The position numbers were made by a program, and so were the translations under genes. Of a DNA stretch of 64,000 nt, positions 34,229 through 43,361 are shown one piece after another (within the stretch, counting starts at the first letter, position 1; every line of letters begins with the position of its first letter). The notes beneath the pieces are model-generated. The model did not search any database, was not told the DNA's origin, and saw only the letters and a list, made by a program, of their open reading frames with translations. Source of the DNA: Nocardioides pocheonensis (lineage in GTDB: Bacteria > Actinomycetota > Actinomycetes > Propionibacteriales > Nocardioidaceae); the NCBI RefSeq assembly GCF_003725535.1, contig NZ_RJSF01000047.1:141972-205971 (forward strand), written 5' to 3'.

Positions 34229-34727
34229 GCCCGTTCCCTGCCTGGTATTCGAAGTGGCCGGACTTGATCTTGCGACTGCCTCTCCAGAACGCAAAGGGAC
34301 TGGTTGTCGGGGCGTCGGCGAGTAGAGCCTGCTTCTCGGCAGTGAAGGTCCGCGCTAGCTCACGAAGCTGGCCGTCGGCGAGCTGCGACTCCTCGTGGGC
34401 ATCGAGCAGACGGGCCTGTCGGATGCGAAACCGGAGGTCGCCGAGCTGACGGGCTGCGTCCACGTGCCGCGCTGCCGCCGCCTCGGGTTTGAGGAAGGTC
34501 ACCAGCGCCGCGGCGACGGTTGCCACGATCGACAGTGCGGCTGCAAGCGTCGAACGGTCTTTGAAGGCGCTGGCCGCGGTGGCACCGGAGGCGACCGCTG
34601 CCGTCACGCCGAGTAGGTAGTGGAGAGCGCGGAAGTGTTCCGCGGCTGCGAAGTGCGCCTTCTCGGTGTACAGGAGATCTTCTTCCAGACGCTCGAACTC
34701 CGCGACGACCTCGTCCTTCAAGCCCAT
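34203..34727 (-). CDS. SLATT-domain 2-TM effector
   Basis: This 174-residue protein starts at ATG 34727 behind GGAGGG. It has an N-terminal helix with EEDLLYTEKAHFAAAEHFRA, two membrane helices (about 36-54, YLLGVTAAVASGATAASAF, and about 61-79, LAAALSIVATVAAALVTFL), and a C-terminal amphipathic helix. This is the SLATT layout, a pore-forming effector found with nucleotide-signal synthases. It is convergent with the CD-NTase/E2/XRE/ImmA genes rather than in their operon, which is unusual for a CBASS effector. Confidence 0.82.
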   Translation of the reverse strand: MGLKDEVVAEFERLEEDLLYTEKAHFAAAEHFRALHYLLGVTAAVASGATAASAFKDRSTLAAALSIVATVAAALVTFLKPEAAAARHVDAARQLGDLRFRIRQARLLDAHEESQLADGQLRELARTFTAEKQALLADAPTTSPFAFWRGSRKIKSGHFEYQAGNGPNDGRPGA

Positions 34728-34865
34728 CCGTTCCCTCCGCTGTTGCGACCGACATGACGCACGTGCCGACATAGACGCTACCGGCTGGGATCTGCGGCTT
34801 TCGCAGGCGTCGAAGAGTACGGTCGCGGAGCTGCCCGGTCCACGGAGCGCAGACCCAGCAGCACG

Positions 34866-35870
34866 TCATAGGCCGAGGTTGCGGCTTGAGGTGGTGGCCA
34901 GGGCTTCGAGGGGCCGGATGTAGCGGTTGACGAGGACGGAGAGGTCTTTGTGCCGGGTTTGGGCCGCGATCCGGGCGAGGGGAACGCCGCCGAGGGCGGC
35001 GGTGGTGGCGTGTCCGGCGCGCAGGGAGTGGGCGGTGATGCGTTCGGCGTCGAGGCCGGCTTCCTTGGCGCGCCTGCGGAGGATGCGGCTCACGGATTCT
35101 CCGGCGAGGGCTTCGAGGCTGATCTGGCTGCGGTAGAAGCGGGTGAACAGCGGTCCGGGCTGGTGGCCGCGGAGCTTGCGCCAGGCAGCCATCGCCGCGA
35201 CCGGGTCTGTGGTCGGGTTCTTGCCACGGGCTATCGCGACGATCTGGCCGTGGCCTTCTTGGTCGGTCTTCGACTTGCGGATGGTGACCAATACGCCGTC
35301 GGGTTCCTCGCGGACGTCGGGCAGGTCGAGTCCGATGATTTCGGAGCGGCGCATGGCGGAGGCGTAGCCGAGCAGGATGATCGCGGCGTCGCGGATCCCG
35401 GGCGGGGTGGTGCGGTCGAGGTGGTCGAGGATCTGGCGGATGTCGTCGGTGGACAGTGGCCGGGCGAGTTGTCGGGGCGCGGTGCCGTAGGTGCGGCGCA
35501 GGCCGAGGCGGACCTGGCGCACGGTCTCGGAGGCGACCGGGTCGGGTAGGTCGTGCATCCGGTGGACGTGTCGGATCGCGGTGCAGGCCCCGTCGAGGCT
35601 GACCACGGCGATCCCGGCTTCGGCGCGTTCGGTCAGGTAGGCACAGAGTGCTGCCGGGTCGCCCGGCAGCGAGGCGAGCCCGCGGCCGGCGCACCAGCGG
35701 GCCCACTGGCCCCAGGTGTAGGCGTAGATCTTGCGGGTGGACTCGGTGCGTGCGGCCGCGATGGCCTCAGCGATCCGATCGGCGTCGTCTGAGGTCAGGC
35801 CGTTCGGCAGTGCCGCCGGCAGCGGGGCTGGCGGGTTCCTTGGCAGGAGGTACAGCGGTGATGTCGTCAT
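34866..35870 (-). CDS. Tyrosine recombinase/integrase 3
   Basis: This 334-residue protein is started at ATG 35870 by comparison with its paralogues. Catalytic features are SAMRRSEIIGL, IRKSKTDQEG, HSLRAGHATTA, TRHKD and LVNRYIRPLEA; it ends SSRNLGL. It lies 138 nt beyond the SLATT start and closes the second cargo block. AAAATTCTGAC occurs 82 nt upstream of its start, shared with recombinase 2. To its right is an IS3 remnant, suggesting the third block has decayed. Confidence 0.93.
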   Translation of the reverse strand: MTTSPLYLLPRNPPAPLPAALPNGLTSDDADRIAEAIAAARTESTRKIYAYTWGQWARWCAGRGLASLPGDPAALCAYLTERAEAGIAVVSLDGACTAIRHVHRMHDLPDPVASETVRQVRLGLRRTYGTAPRQLARPLSTDDIRQILDHLDRTTPPGIRDAAIILLGYASAMRRSEIIGLDLPDVREEPDGVLVTIRKSKTDQEGHGQIVAIARGKNPTTDPVAAMAAWRKLRGHQPGPLFTRFYRSQISLEALAGESVSRILRRRAKEAGLDAERITAHSLRAGHATTAALGGVPLARIAAQTRHKDLSVLVNRYIRPLEALATTSSRNLGL

Positions 35871-35957
35871 CTCCGTCGTATAGCGGCGCAGCTGTTCAGA
35901 GAGCCAGCCGTCGCGACTCACCGGCGCGGATCAGCCCGCGCTCCAGGTAGCAAAATT

Positions 35958-36223
35958 CTGACAACGCGATGGCCGAAGCGCTCAACTCGCTGTTCAAGGC
36001 CGAATGCATCCGCAACCCGGCCATGCGCCCCAGAGGCGGTTGGAAGTCAGTGACCGACGTCGAGATCGCCGTCGCCGAATACGTCGACTGGTTCAACCAC
36101 CGCCGCCTTCACGGCGAGATTGGCCTCATCCCACCCGCCGAGTTCGAGGCCAACCACTGGGCCAGCATCAGGCCCGAGCACTACCCTCAAACACCCGTCC
36201 CGACCGGGGCTGGTTCCAAGTAA
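35958..36223 (+). mobile_element. IS3-family transposase remnant (3' end of orfB)
   Basis: The frame reads SDNAMAEALNSLFKAECIRN, then VAEYVDWFNHRRLHGEIGLI and PPAEFEA. This is the C-terminal end of the DDE transposase of IS3 elements, including the final catalytic Glu region. Everything upstream is missing; the break is immediately beside the AAAATTCTGAC motif at 35952. No terminal repeats are seen. Confidence 0.85.
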
Positions 36224-36289
36224 CCGAGCCTCCACGAAACCCGGGGCGATTCACTCGGCCAAACCGTCGAGTAAGCGGCGCATCGGTAG

Positions 36290-36698
36290 ATCGGCGGCGA
36301 GTCGTTCTCTATCCCCTCTGCGGTGCGTTGGTGGGCGGCGTCGCGTTGTACGCCTCAGGACGCAGCAGCTTCCTTCCACTGCCACTGGTGGTTTTGCCGC
36401 CCAAGTTGATAGGTACCGCGCTTCTCACGCTGCCAATGCTCGCCACCGGACGATTGCGGGTCCCACGCTCTTGCCTTGGGTTCGTAGTGGTTCCGGGCGT
36501 CACCGAGGTAGCGGCCTTCTTCCTGTATGCATGGGGCGCACGCTCCGATATCGCCATAGCCGCCGTGCCCTCTTCGACGTTCGGCGCGTTGCAGGAGTCC
36601 TCGGGTTCCTGGTACTGGGTGAGCGGATGACCCATTGGCAACTCACCGGCGTTGTCGCGATACCTGCAGGAGTCGCAACGTTGTCGGTATTCGCATGA
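36290..36698 (+). pseudogene. EamA/DMT-family transporter, truncated and frameshifted
   Basis: Membrane segments are readable in one frame (LYPLCGALVGGVALYASG, ATEVAAFFLYAWGA-like, AIAAVPSSTFGAL). They continue in another frame after about base 36585 (VAGVLGFLVLGERMTHWQLT, then GVVAIPAGVATLSVFA). Together they match the last EamA repeat of a drug/metabolite transporter. About half of the normal length is absent and the frame is broken, so it should be inactive. It lies just outside the IS3 remnant, where the catabolic flank resumes. Confidence 0.7.
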
Positions 36699-36854
36699 CC
36701 ACCGGACCGGAGATCGTCAGGTCACCGTAAAGGTCCCCGACGATCCAACTCCCCGCAGTACGCGCCAGCTCTCGCGATACTGGATCCGCCGGGCGATTAG
36801 ACCTGAAGGTCTGGTTCGGACGCGCTCGATGACGCAATCGTCAACATGTCCGGC

Positions 36855-37700
36855 TCACCTGACGTGCGAACGCGCGCCAGTGGCGCCACTGAGTTCGACC
36901 TCGACCCCTCCGGCGGCCAGGGCAGCAAACCGGTGGAACTGTGCAATTCGCTCTGCAGCCCGCTGGTCGTCGAAGGTGCGCTCGACCGCCCCCTGCAGGA
37001 GCGACTTCGTTGCGCTCACCGCGTCGTGCGGATGAGCAGTCAGAGCGGAGACCATCTCACCGACTGCGCTGTCCAAGTCTGCGCGCGGCACAACCTTGTT
37101 GACCACGCCACTGGCCAGCGCTTCTTCGGCCTCGACGAATCTCGCGCTGGCCGTCCACTCCAGCGCTCGCGAGTATCCGACCGCGTCGACGAGGTGCTTG
37201 GTACCGGTCAGGTCAGGGACCAGACCGAGGGCAGCTTCGCGCATGCAGAACTTCGCGTCGTCGCTAGCGACCCGCACGTCACACGCCAGCGCGAACTGAA
37301 AGCCTGCTCCCATGCAATGACCCTGCACCGCCGCGACGCTGATGAAACGTGGGTCCCGAAGCCACACGAACCCCTCCTGGTACGCCGCGACCAGGCGGTC
37401 GAACTCAACCTGTGATGCCTCGAATAGAGCGGACAACGGAGCGTCGTCTCCGACCGCATCGCCGGCGACCAGCCGCAGGTCGATGCCAGCGCAGAATGCC
37501 TCGCCGGCGCCCCGCACCACAACCGCCCGGACGTCTTCATCGATCGACTTGCCTACGGCGGCCAAGGTCGTCCAAGTGCTAGGCCGCATCGCGTTGCGCA
37601 CTTCGGGTCGGTTCAAGGTGACCTCGACGACCGGCCCGGTCTGCACGCACGTCACACCGTGTTCGTCGAGAAGCATCTTTGGGGTCACTACCTGGTTCAT
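36855..37700 (-). CDS. Enoyl-CoA hydratase/isomerase family protein (crotonase)
   Basis: This 281-residue crotonase has TLNRPEVRNAMRPSTW, the oxyanion-hole segment AFCAGIDLRLVAG, AVQGHCMGAGFQFALACDVR, and AKFCMREAALGLVPDLTGTK. The first catalytic Glu position is filled (MREA) and the second region reads VPDLTGT, a variant frequent among enoyl-CoA isomerase-like members. ATG 37700 overlaps the end of a decayed coding frame by four bases (ATGA). A hydrolase-like role cannot be excluded. Confidence 0.9.
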   Translation of the reverse strand: MNQVVTPKMLLDEHGVTCVQTGPVVEVTLNRPEVRNAMRPSTWTTLAAVGKSIDEDVRAVVVRGAGEAFCAGIDLRLVAGDAVGDDAPLSALFEASQVEFDRLVAAYQEGFVWLRDPRFISVAAVQGHCMGAGFQFALACDVRVASDDAKFCMREAALGLVPDLTGTKHLVDAVGYSRALEWTASARFVEAEEALASGVVNKVVPRADLDSAVGEMVSALTAHPHDAVSATKSLLQGAVERTFDDQRAAERIAQFHRFAALAAGGVEVELSGATGARSHVR

Positions 37701-38226
37701 GTCGTTCTCCGATCTTCATTGAAGTTCTGCGCGTAGCGGACGAATTCCGACCAATCGCCGGCCCACAGCTCCGCATCGGACCAACTGTCGGGCGGCGCCA
37801 TGCCGTCGATCGTCCAAGCCTCCCGACCCAAGACCTCGACGTGAGCTTCTGCTCGCGGCGTCGGTCAAGCACGAAGGGCTCAAGTGATCTCGCGGACCAC
37901 ATCCAGCGAGATCTGCAGGCCCTGATGCAGGGCAATCCTCATGCGGACTGCACCTTTGTCAGCGGCTCGAGCGGCGCGCCCGACGGCGCTCTAGGCGAAA
38001 CGGTTGCGCGGCTCGCCGCCCACGATGAAGAACTCCGGGTTGGCTTCGTGGAAGAAGACCGTGGTGTAGAACCGCGGCTTGACGACGTTGTCCGAGCAGA
38101 CGTTCGGGACTCGCTTGCCAACCTCACGATTGTCCCCCGCGCGCCAGGCGCCTCAGGGATGAAACTGTGCCGAAGCGGCACCCGATACGTTGCGCCGGAC
38201 TCAGCGCCACAAGATGCCATCAGCGG
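37697..38226 (-). pseudogene. Possible decayed coding sequence upstream of the crotonase
   Basis: Three minus-strand pieces read like real protein but lie in different frames. They are ESGATYRVPLRHSFIPEA (near 38200-38150), RFYTTVFFHEANPEFFIVGG ending at TAG 37991 (38060-37991), and a piece EVLGREAWTIDGMAPPDSWS continuing SDAELWAGDWSEFVRYAQNF to TGA 37697. The last piece is joined to the crotonase by an ATGA overlap. I do not recognise the family. A frameshifted gene or sequencing indels are the likely explanations. Confidence 0.35.
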
Positions 38227-38252
38227 TGTCTTCACGGCTTTGCCACGCACCC

Positions 38253-38888
38253 TCATGGGCGAGCAGCCGAGCTCGGACGCAACAACACTTCCGCAAGCGC
38301 ATAAGCTTCGACATCGGTCACATGACGACCCGACATGAGCGCCGCCAAGCCCTGCAACTTGCCTTGAATAGCAAGTAGCGCGCGGCCCCGCAGCGCATTG
38401 TTTCCTTCAGTGGCGCCTTCCGCAATGTCCGGAGGCCCGGCAAAGCACTCGAGAATCCAACGACGAACGGCCCCTAGCTCCGGTCCGGACGAACACACCA
38501 CATCGGCGACCGCAAGCAACCGGAGGAGGTCCGGCTCGGTGGTGCAGAAGTCGACGAATCGGTGCCCGAGGGTGCCGAGCCTCTCGACCTCGGTGCCGCC
38601 GTCGACGGGCGCGGCGAGCAGGTCACGCAAGTCCTCCAGACCATCGACCAGGATGGCCGCGAGAAGAGCATCCTTGTTGGCAAAATGGCGGTATGGCGCG
38701 GCTGCCGAGACGCCCGCCGCCGTGGCGGCGGCGCGAAGACTGACAGCGTCGAGACCCTCCGATCGGATCAGCTCTCGGCCCACCTTGACCAAGGTTTCGC
38801 GCAACGAACCGTGCTGGGAACGACGACGCGGGGAGGCGGCCGAACGCCGCCGGGAGTCGACCTCACGCACGCCGACGACCTCCCCCAA
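38253..38888 (-). CDS. TetR-family regulator
   Basis: This 211-residue protein has the N-terminal TetR HTH LDAVSLRAAATAAGVSAAAP followed by YRHFANKDALLAAILVDGLE (about residues 43-85) and a helical ligand domain with RFVDFCTTEPDLLRLLAVAD. The start TTG 38888 overlaps the end of the Rieske gene by 26 nt; a GTG 18 nt further in is also possible. It is co-oriented with the Rieske gene, so it may regulate this small operon. Confidence 0.88.
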   Translation of the reverse strand: MGEVVGVREVDSRRRSAASPRRRSQHGSLRETLVKVGRELIRSEGLDAVSLRAAATAAGVSAAAPYRHFANKDALLAAILVDGLEDLRDLLAAPVDGGTEVERLGTLGHRFVDFCTTEPDLLRLLAVADVVCSSGPELGAVRRWILECFAGPPDIAEGATEGNNALRGRALLAIQGKLQGLAALMSGRHVTDVEAYALAEVLLRPSSAARP

Positions 38889-39234
38889 CGTCAGCCTCGA
38901 GGAAGAGCCGGCCGCGACGCAGCACCACGCGACGGCGTCGCAACGGCAGCACCCACGTCAAGGACTTCAACAACGGTTCCAGGCCTGGGACCTTCGAATA
39001 GAAGCCTCGAGGACCGCGCGTCATACGGCCGGAGTCGACGTCGTACGCCGCGCGGTGCCAAGGACAGACCAGGCATCCGTCCTCGTCCACAGTCCCGTCT
39101 GCGAGGTCAGCCCCCAGGTGGCGACATCGACGGCTCACCGCAAAGTACTTCCCGCGTCCATGTCCGACAGCGAACCCGTCAACTTCGCGGACGGTGCCCG
39201 CAGGGGGGTCCGCGGCCGCGCCGATCTCCGTCAT
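38863..39234 (-). CDS. Small Rieske [2Fe-2S] protein
   Basis: This 123-residue protein has the Rieske cluster motifs CRHLGADLADG (Cys-x-His) and CLVCPWHRAAYDVDSG (Cys-x2-His). Its length fits a stand-alone ferredoxin rather than an oxygenase alpha subunit. The C-terminal basic tail follows a hydrophobic stretch. It may pass electrons to an oxygenase or be the remnant N-terminal domain of one. It overlaps the TetR gene. Confidence 0.85.
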   Translation of the reverse strand: MTEIGAAADPPAGTVREVDGFAVGHGRGKYFAVSRRCRHLGADLADGTVDEDGCLVCPWHRAAYDVDSGRMTRGPRGFYSKVPGLEPLLKSLTWVLPLRRRRVVLRRGRLFLEADVGGGRRRA

Positions 39235-39403
39235 GTCATTCCTCCGCCCAGGACCACCGCGAATGGAGGAATCCGAAGGGACTTCTTATCCAGGTTGCCG
39301 ATGTCATTGCCCTCAGTCAGGCCACCATCGATGTCTTCGACTTCGAAGCTTCGCCTCGCTTCTGCCGTGGCGAATCCTTATCTGGACGAGACGATGGAAA
39401 GAA

Positions 39404-39414
39404 TAACGAAGTTA
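39404..39414. promoter_or_regulatory. TAACGAAGTTA operator-like site, copy 1
   Basis: An 11-bp palindrome with central G, TAACGAAGTTA, lies between the divergent Rieske (start 39234) and TetR (start 39476) genes. The reverse complement, TAACTTCGTTA, occurs at 59613-59623 upstream of a crotonase, and a close variant TAACGAGGTTA lies at 53329-53339. The TetR at 39476 may bind all three. Confidence 0.55.
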
Positions 39415-39475
39415 CACTACCTCGGTCAAGCACTCACGGACCTGCTAGACGTGCTCCGTGACACCAAGTGGAAGC

Positions 39476-40171
39476 ATGGGAACCATGTCCGAAGGACCGA
39501 CGTCGAACGGCGTCCCGGAACGCCTAGTGGAAGCCACAATCAAACTGCTGGCGGAACATGGCCCCTCCGCCATCAAGGTGCGCACAGTGGCGTCCGAGGC
39601 CGGTATGTCGACAATGGTCGTGTACAGCCACTTCGGCGGGATTCCGGAGTTGATCCGCGCGGTTGTCGATCGTGGGTTCTTCGAGATGGAGAAGGCGTTC
39701 GCCGACGTGCCGAACACTGACGACCCAATATTCGACCTCTTCATGTTGGCGCTGACGAGCCGGGAAATTGCCCGTGCGAATCCCCACCTCTACGACCTGA
39801 TGTTCGGGCTTTCGACCCGCTCGACATATCGCCCCACCCCCGACAAGGACGTCCGCAGGAGCGGTCACTCCCCAGCCTTCCAGGCCGCCTACGCGCACCT
39901 GGCGGACGCGTGCTCGCGGCTCGTAGCGTCCGGCCGAGTCGAGGCGCAAGATTCCCAGGTGGTCGCCGCCTCGTTGTGGAGCTACGTGCACGGTTACATC
40001 ACGCTCGAACTCGGCGACCATTTCTCGAGGTTCGACGACCCGCCAGCACGGATCATGCTTCCGATGGGGGTGACATTCTCGGTCGGCCTGGGCGACGAGC
40101 CGGAGCGGGCGCGAGCCTCCCACGAGGCTGCGCTCGAGCTCAGCCGGCGAGGTCGCAGCGTAAGGGCATGA
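39476..40171 (+). CDS. TetR-family regulator
   Basis: This 231-residue protein (ATG 39476, or ATG 39485 with wider spacing to GGAAG) has the HTH IKVRTVASEAGMSTMVVYSH followed by FGGIPELIRAVVD and a TetR C-terminal domain with FDLFMLALTSREIARANPHL. It is divergent from the Rieske/TetR pair across a TAACGAAGTTA palindrome. The 296 bases after it (40172-40467) contain no recognised gene. Confidence 0.88.
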   Translation: MGTMSEGPTSNGVPERLVEATIKLLAEHGPSAIKVRTVASEAGMSTMVVYSHFGGIPELIRAVVDRGFFEMEKAFADVPNTDDPIFDLFMLALTSREIARANPHLYDLMFGLSTRSTYRPTPDKDVRRSGHSPAFQAAYAHLADACSRLVASGRVEAQDSQVVAASLWSYVHGYITLELGDHFSRFDDPPARIMLPMGVTFSVGLGDEPERARASHEAALELSRRGRSVRA

Positions 40172-40467
40172 GCTGGTCGTTCAGCTCGACGGAGGCGATC
40201 TCCGACTAACCGCTCGGCGGCCAATCGGCCGAGAAGCAGTTCGCCGAGAGCGGGGCACGAGCACGGAGGGCTGTTGTAGCCCAACGACAGCACCGACGTG
40301 TCTGCGACCAGCGCAAACCTGTCGTCAGCCCTTCGCTCATGAGCACCGCACGGCGACGCTGCGGCTCACGATCGCTGAAACATGCGGTCGTGAGCGAAAG
40401 CAGTTCGCTACGTAACAACTCGAGAGTCCCTGGGCTCTATGAGGACCTCAGTCCGTGCACGGAGCGG

Positions 40468-41529
40468 TCAGTTTTCGGCATCGCCCACGGCTGCCGCGAA
40501 ACGCTCCAGCTCCCGAGGGATGTCGCCGGCAGGCTGGTAAAGAACCTCCGTGGCGCCCTGGGTGGCAAGGGCACGCACCTTGTCCAGGACTGACTCGGCG
40601 GTACCGGTCAGCGTGACGTGTTCGAGGATCGTGTGAGCGCCCGCGTCCCAGGCCGCCCCATCCGCGTCGTTCATCGCGATGAGATGACCGGCATGGACTG
40701 CGAGGTGACGTTCGCGGTCCGGCACGCCCCTGATGCTGTCGAGCCACTGGGGCCCGCCAGGCAGAGCACGGACGGCGACGTCGCCTCCAAACTCAAAGGA
40801 GAGGTGGAAGGTCTGCGCGAGAGCGGGACCGGCCGCAGTTCGAAGGCGGTCCGAGTCCAGCGGTTCACCGTCATCGAGCACGGACCCGAACACCAGGACT
40901 GAGACGTTCTCGAACCGTTCTGCTCCTGCGGGCACGCCGCCCACCGCAAGCAGGTTGTCCGTCAGGGACCGGGCCACCTCGACACCTTTCGGACCGATCG
41001 CGCTGATGTACACCGGGATCGTCGGCGGTGCCGACGGTCCGGAGCCCGCAGGGTGCATCATGCGCAGGCATCCGCCTTCCCACTCGACCGTCTCACCGCG
41101 GAGCAGCGCCTGGAACGTCGTGATGTAACGGCCCATGTAGGACCAAGGAATCGGTTTTGGCTGCCCCATTGCCAGACGACCCGTGTAACCGGTGCCGAAT
41201 CCCACCGCAACCCGGCCGGGCGCTAACCGTTCGAGTGCCGCGGTTGCGCTGGCGTTGACCATCGGGTGCCGCAAGGTCGGGACGAGAACACCCGGTCCGA
41301 GTCCGATCGAGCTCGTGCGCTCTGCTGCCAGGGCGAGGCACATCCACACGTCGGGGCTCTGTTGCGGGGTGTCGTAGAGCCAAGCCCGCTCGTATCCCAG
41401 CTGTTCGGCAATGCGCACGTGTTCTGGAGTCTCGAGCGAGGTTGCGAACGCAGCGGAGATGCGCGGACGTGTCCGGTCAGGGCGTAGCGTGGATTGCCCG
41501 GACTGTGCGCTGGTGCGGTTCGTCATCAT
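40468..41529 (-). CDS. LLM-class (luciferase-like) oxidoreductase, probably F420-dependent
   Basis: This protein of about 353 residues starts at ATG 41529 (GTG 41550 is the longer option). The TIM-barrel motifs are AEQLGYERAWLYDTPQQSPD, LGPGVLVPTLRHPMVNASAT and VAVGFGTGYTGRLAMGQPKP, typical of the F420-dependent branch of the luciferase family. The enzyme would reduce or oxidise an organic substrate with F420. It is the last gene of a minus-strand run starting at 44652 under promoter A. Confidence 0.85.
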   Translation of the reverse strand: MMTNRTSAQSGQSTLRPDRTRPRISAAFATSLETPEHVRIAEQLGYERAWLYDTPQQSPDVWMCLALAAERTSSIGLGPGVLVPTLRHPMVNASATAALERLAPGRVAVGFGTGYTGRLAMGQPKPIPWSYMGRYITTFQALLRGETVEWEGGCLRMMHPAGSGPSAPPTIPVYISAIGPKGVEVARSLTDNLLAVGGVPAGAERFENVSVLVFGSVLDDGEPLDSDRLRTAAGPALAQTFHLSFEFGGDVAVRALPGGPQWLDSIRGVPDRERHLAVHAGHLIAMNDADGAAWDAGAHTILEHVTLTGTAESVLDKVRALATQGATEVLYQPAGDIPRELERFAAAVGDAEN

Positions 41530-41625
41530 GGATTCCGTTCTCTCAACCACGTTGGGCGCTTTACGACAGGTGACTCGGCCGACTCGTGGCGCTCACAGCT
41601 AGTCGTGGAAAGCGCGGAGCGATGC

Positions 41626-42456
41626 TCAGCGATCGAGCGTTGCGAGGAAGTCCCGCAGGAGTGCCGAGACCGGTTCGGGGGCTTCGAGCGGAGCAAGGTG
41701 GGCGACACCAGCAAGCGTTTCGAGTCGTGCGCCGTGGATCCCTGCCGCGAGCTGTGTCGAGTGGTCGATCGGCAGTGCGGCGTCCTCCGCGCCGGCGATG
41801 ACCAGAGCAGGCGCCGTGATCTTGGGGAGGGCGTCAACGATGTCAGTGCGGTCGACTAGCACCGAGCGCATCGCTATAGCCAGGCCCTTGGCATCCATGG
41901 TGTTCACGGTGTTGGCCACGTCGGCAACGAGCTCGGGGCATACACGTCGCGATTGCATACTGAGCATCCCGGACGCGATCAGCTTGCCCGGGCTCCGCAG
42001 CAGGCCCGTCCGGAGCAGGTGCGCCGCCAGCCGGTCCCGCAGCTGCAGCATCGCCGGGGCGCGGCGGGCACTCGAGTTGGACAGAACCAGACCCATGACT
42101 CGGTCAGGTTCGGCGAGCGCGACTCGCAGCGCCACGAACCCGCCCCAGGACAACCCGAGCAAGGCCGCGCGATCCACGGCTGCAATGTCGAGCACGTCGA
42201 CGGCAGCCCGGGCACAATCCTCCATGGTGAAGGGCCGCGACGCCGGAGGACTTTGCCCCGCCCCCGGCGGGTCGACCAGCAGCGTCCTCCACCCTAGGTC
42301 GTGCAGCACGGCGAGCTGGCTTCCCCAGCTGGTTGCGCCATCGCTGAACAGGCTCGGCCACAGCAACGCCACAGCGCCGTCGGCGGGGCCGCCGTCCTGG
42401 ACACTGAGCGACCCAAGGCTGGTCGGCACCTCGACATGCGAGGCGTACGACGTCAC
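41626..42456 (-). CDS. Alpha/beta hydrolase
   Basis: This 276-residue protein is chosen from GTG 42456, which overlaps the stop of the upstream hydrolase by four bases (GTGA). The nucleophile elbow is LLGLSWGGFVALRVAL (G-x-S-x-G), the acid is in ALVIAGAEDAALPIDHS and the His in GVAHLAPLEAPE. The oxyanion loop reads LLWPSLFSDGATSW. It may cleave an ester, lactone or C-C bond (meta-cleavage type). The longer open frame upstream is the shadow of the neighbouring gene. Confidence 0.88.
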   Translation of the reverse strand: MTSYASHVEVPTSLGSLSVQDGGPADGAVALLWPSLFSDGATSWGSQLAVLHDLGWRTLLVDPPGAGQSPPASRPFTMEDCARAAVDVLDIAAVDRAALLGLSWGGFVALRVALAEPDRVMGLVLSNSSARRAPAMLQLRDRLAAHLLRTGLLRSPGKLIASGMLSMQSRRVCPELVADVANTVNTMDAKGLAIAMRSVLVDRTDIVDALPKITAPALVIAGAEDAALPIDHSTQLAAGIHGARLETLAGVAHLAPLEAPEPVSALLRDFLATLDR

Positions 42457-43361
42457 AGGTGACGCTCCAGCCACGTGAGCGCGTCCTGGCTGCCCTGCTC
42501 GTATCCCTCGAAGTAGATCCCGTAGTGGCTGATCCCGGGGATCACCTCGTAGTCGACCTCGACTGCTCCCCCGCTCCGCAGGATCTGCGCTGCGCGCTCG
42601 CCGTTCTCGGCCGCGGGGAAGAACTCCTCCTCGGCAGCATCCCGAATCAGCGTGGGGACACGAAGTCGCTCGACCTGTGCGAGCGGGCTGAAGTGCGCGA
42701 GCGTCCCGAGGTGGGGGGTTCCGGCCAGGTTGGGCCATGCGTCGACACCCTGCGGGACCGGAGCGGCGTCACCGCGCGCCATCGCGATCGCCCGTTGGCG
42801 CGCGTAGTCCGCGATCGGTCCGCCCAGAGGAGCGATCGCCGGGACCTGCACGACCAACGCCCTCACCCTGTCGTCGTGTGCGGCGTGGTAGACGGCGATG
42901 CCGCCGCCGAAACTGGTGCCCCACAGCCCGATCCGGGTCCGATCGACGTTTGGCTCTCCCTCGATGTAGTCGATCGCCGAGCGCAGGTTCGAGGCCCACT
43001 CGAACGGGTCCACGAGATCTCGAATGTACCGAACGCGGGCGAGGGCCTCGTTCGCGTCGTCGGGCGCAGGCGAAGCGCCGACGAGCTCCAGCGGGGAGCC
43101 CGATCCGAACCAGCTGCTCTGGGTGAACGTCATGGTGATCATGCCCGCCGAGGCGAACAGCGCCGCATAGCGTTCCGCCGTCAGCTTGCTACCTCCCCAC
43201 CCATGACAGAGCACGACGGCTGGCAGAACGGCCTCGGGCGCGACCGTCGTGGGGCGGTACACGTCGGCATCGAGCGCGACTCCACGACTGTTCCAGACCG
43301 TCCCCTTGTGGCGATCTACGCCCTCCGGCATCACCAGGGCCGGGTAGACCGGCTCAGACAT
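42453..43361 (-). CDS. Alpha/beta hydrolase (DUF1100/dienelactone-like)
   Basis: This 302-residue protein starts at ATG 43361 and overlaps the SnoaL-like gene by 8 nt. It has the oxyanion region PAVVLCHGWGGSKLTAERYA, nucleophile elbow GLWGTSFGGGIAVYHA, Asp region IRDAAEEEFFPA and catalytic His in IPGISHYGIYFEGYEQG. The length and order fit an acyl-peptidase or dienelactone-hydrolase-like fold. It is translationally coupled to both neighbours, so it belongs to the promoter-A operon. Confidence 0.88.
   Translation of the reverse strand: MSEPVYPALVMPEGVDRHKGTVWNSRGVALDADVYRPTTVAPEAVLPAVVLCHGWGGSKLTAERYAALFASAGMITMTFTQSSWFGSGSPLELVGASPAPDDANEALARVRYIRDLVDPFEWASNLRSAIDYIEGEPNVDRTRIGLWGTSFGGGIAVYHAAHDDRVRALVVQVPAIAPLGGPIADYARQRAIAMARGDAAPVPQGVDAWPNLAGTPHLGTLAHFSPLAQVERLRVPTLIRDAAEEEFFPAAENGERAAQILRSGGAVEVDYEVIPGISHYGIYFEGYEQGSQDALTWLERHL

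Noticed and set aside
38863..39234. Rieske oxygenase alpha subunit
   Set aside because: Only the ~120-residue Rieske domain is encoded; the catalytic iron-binding domain is missing.
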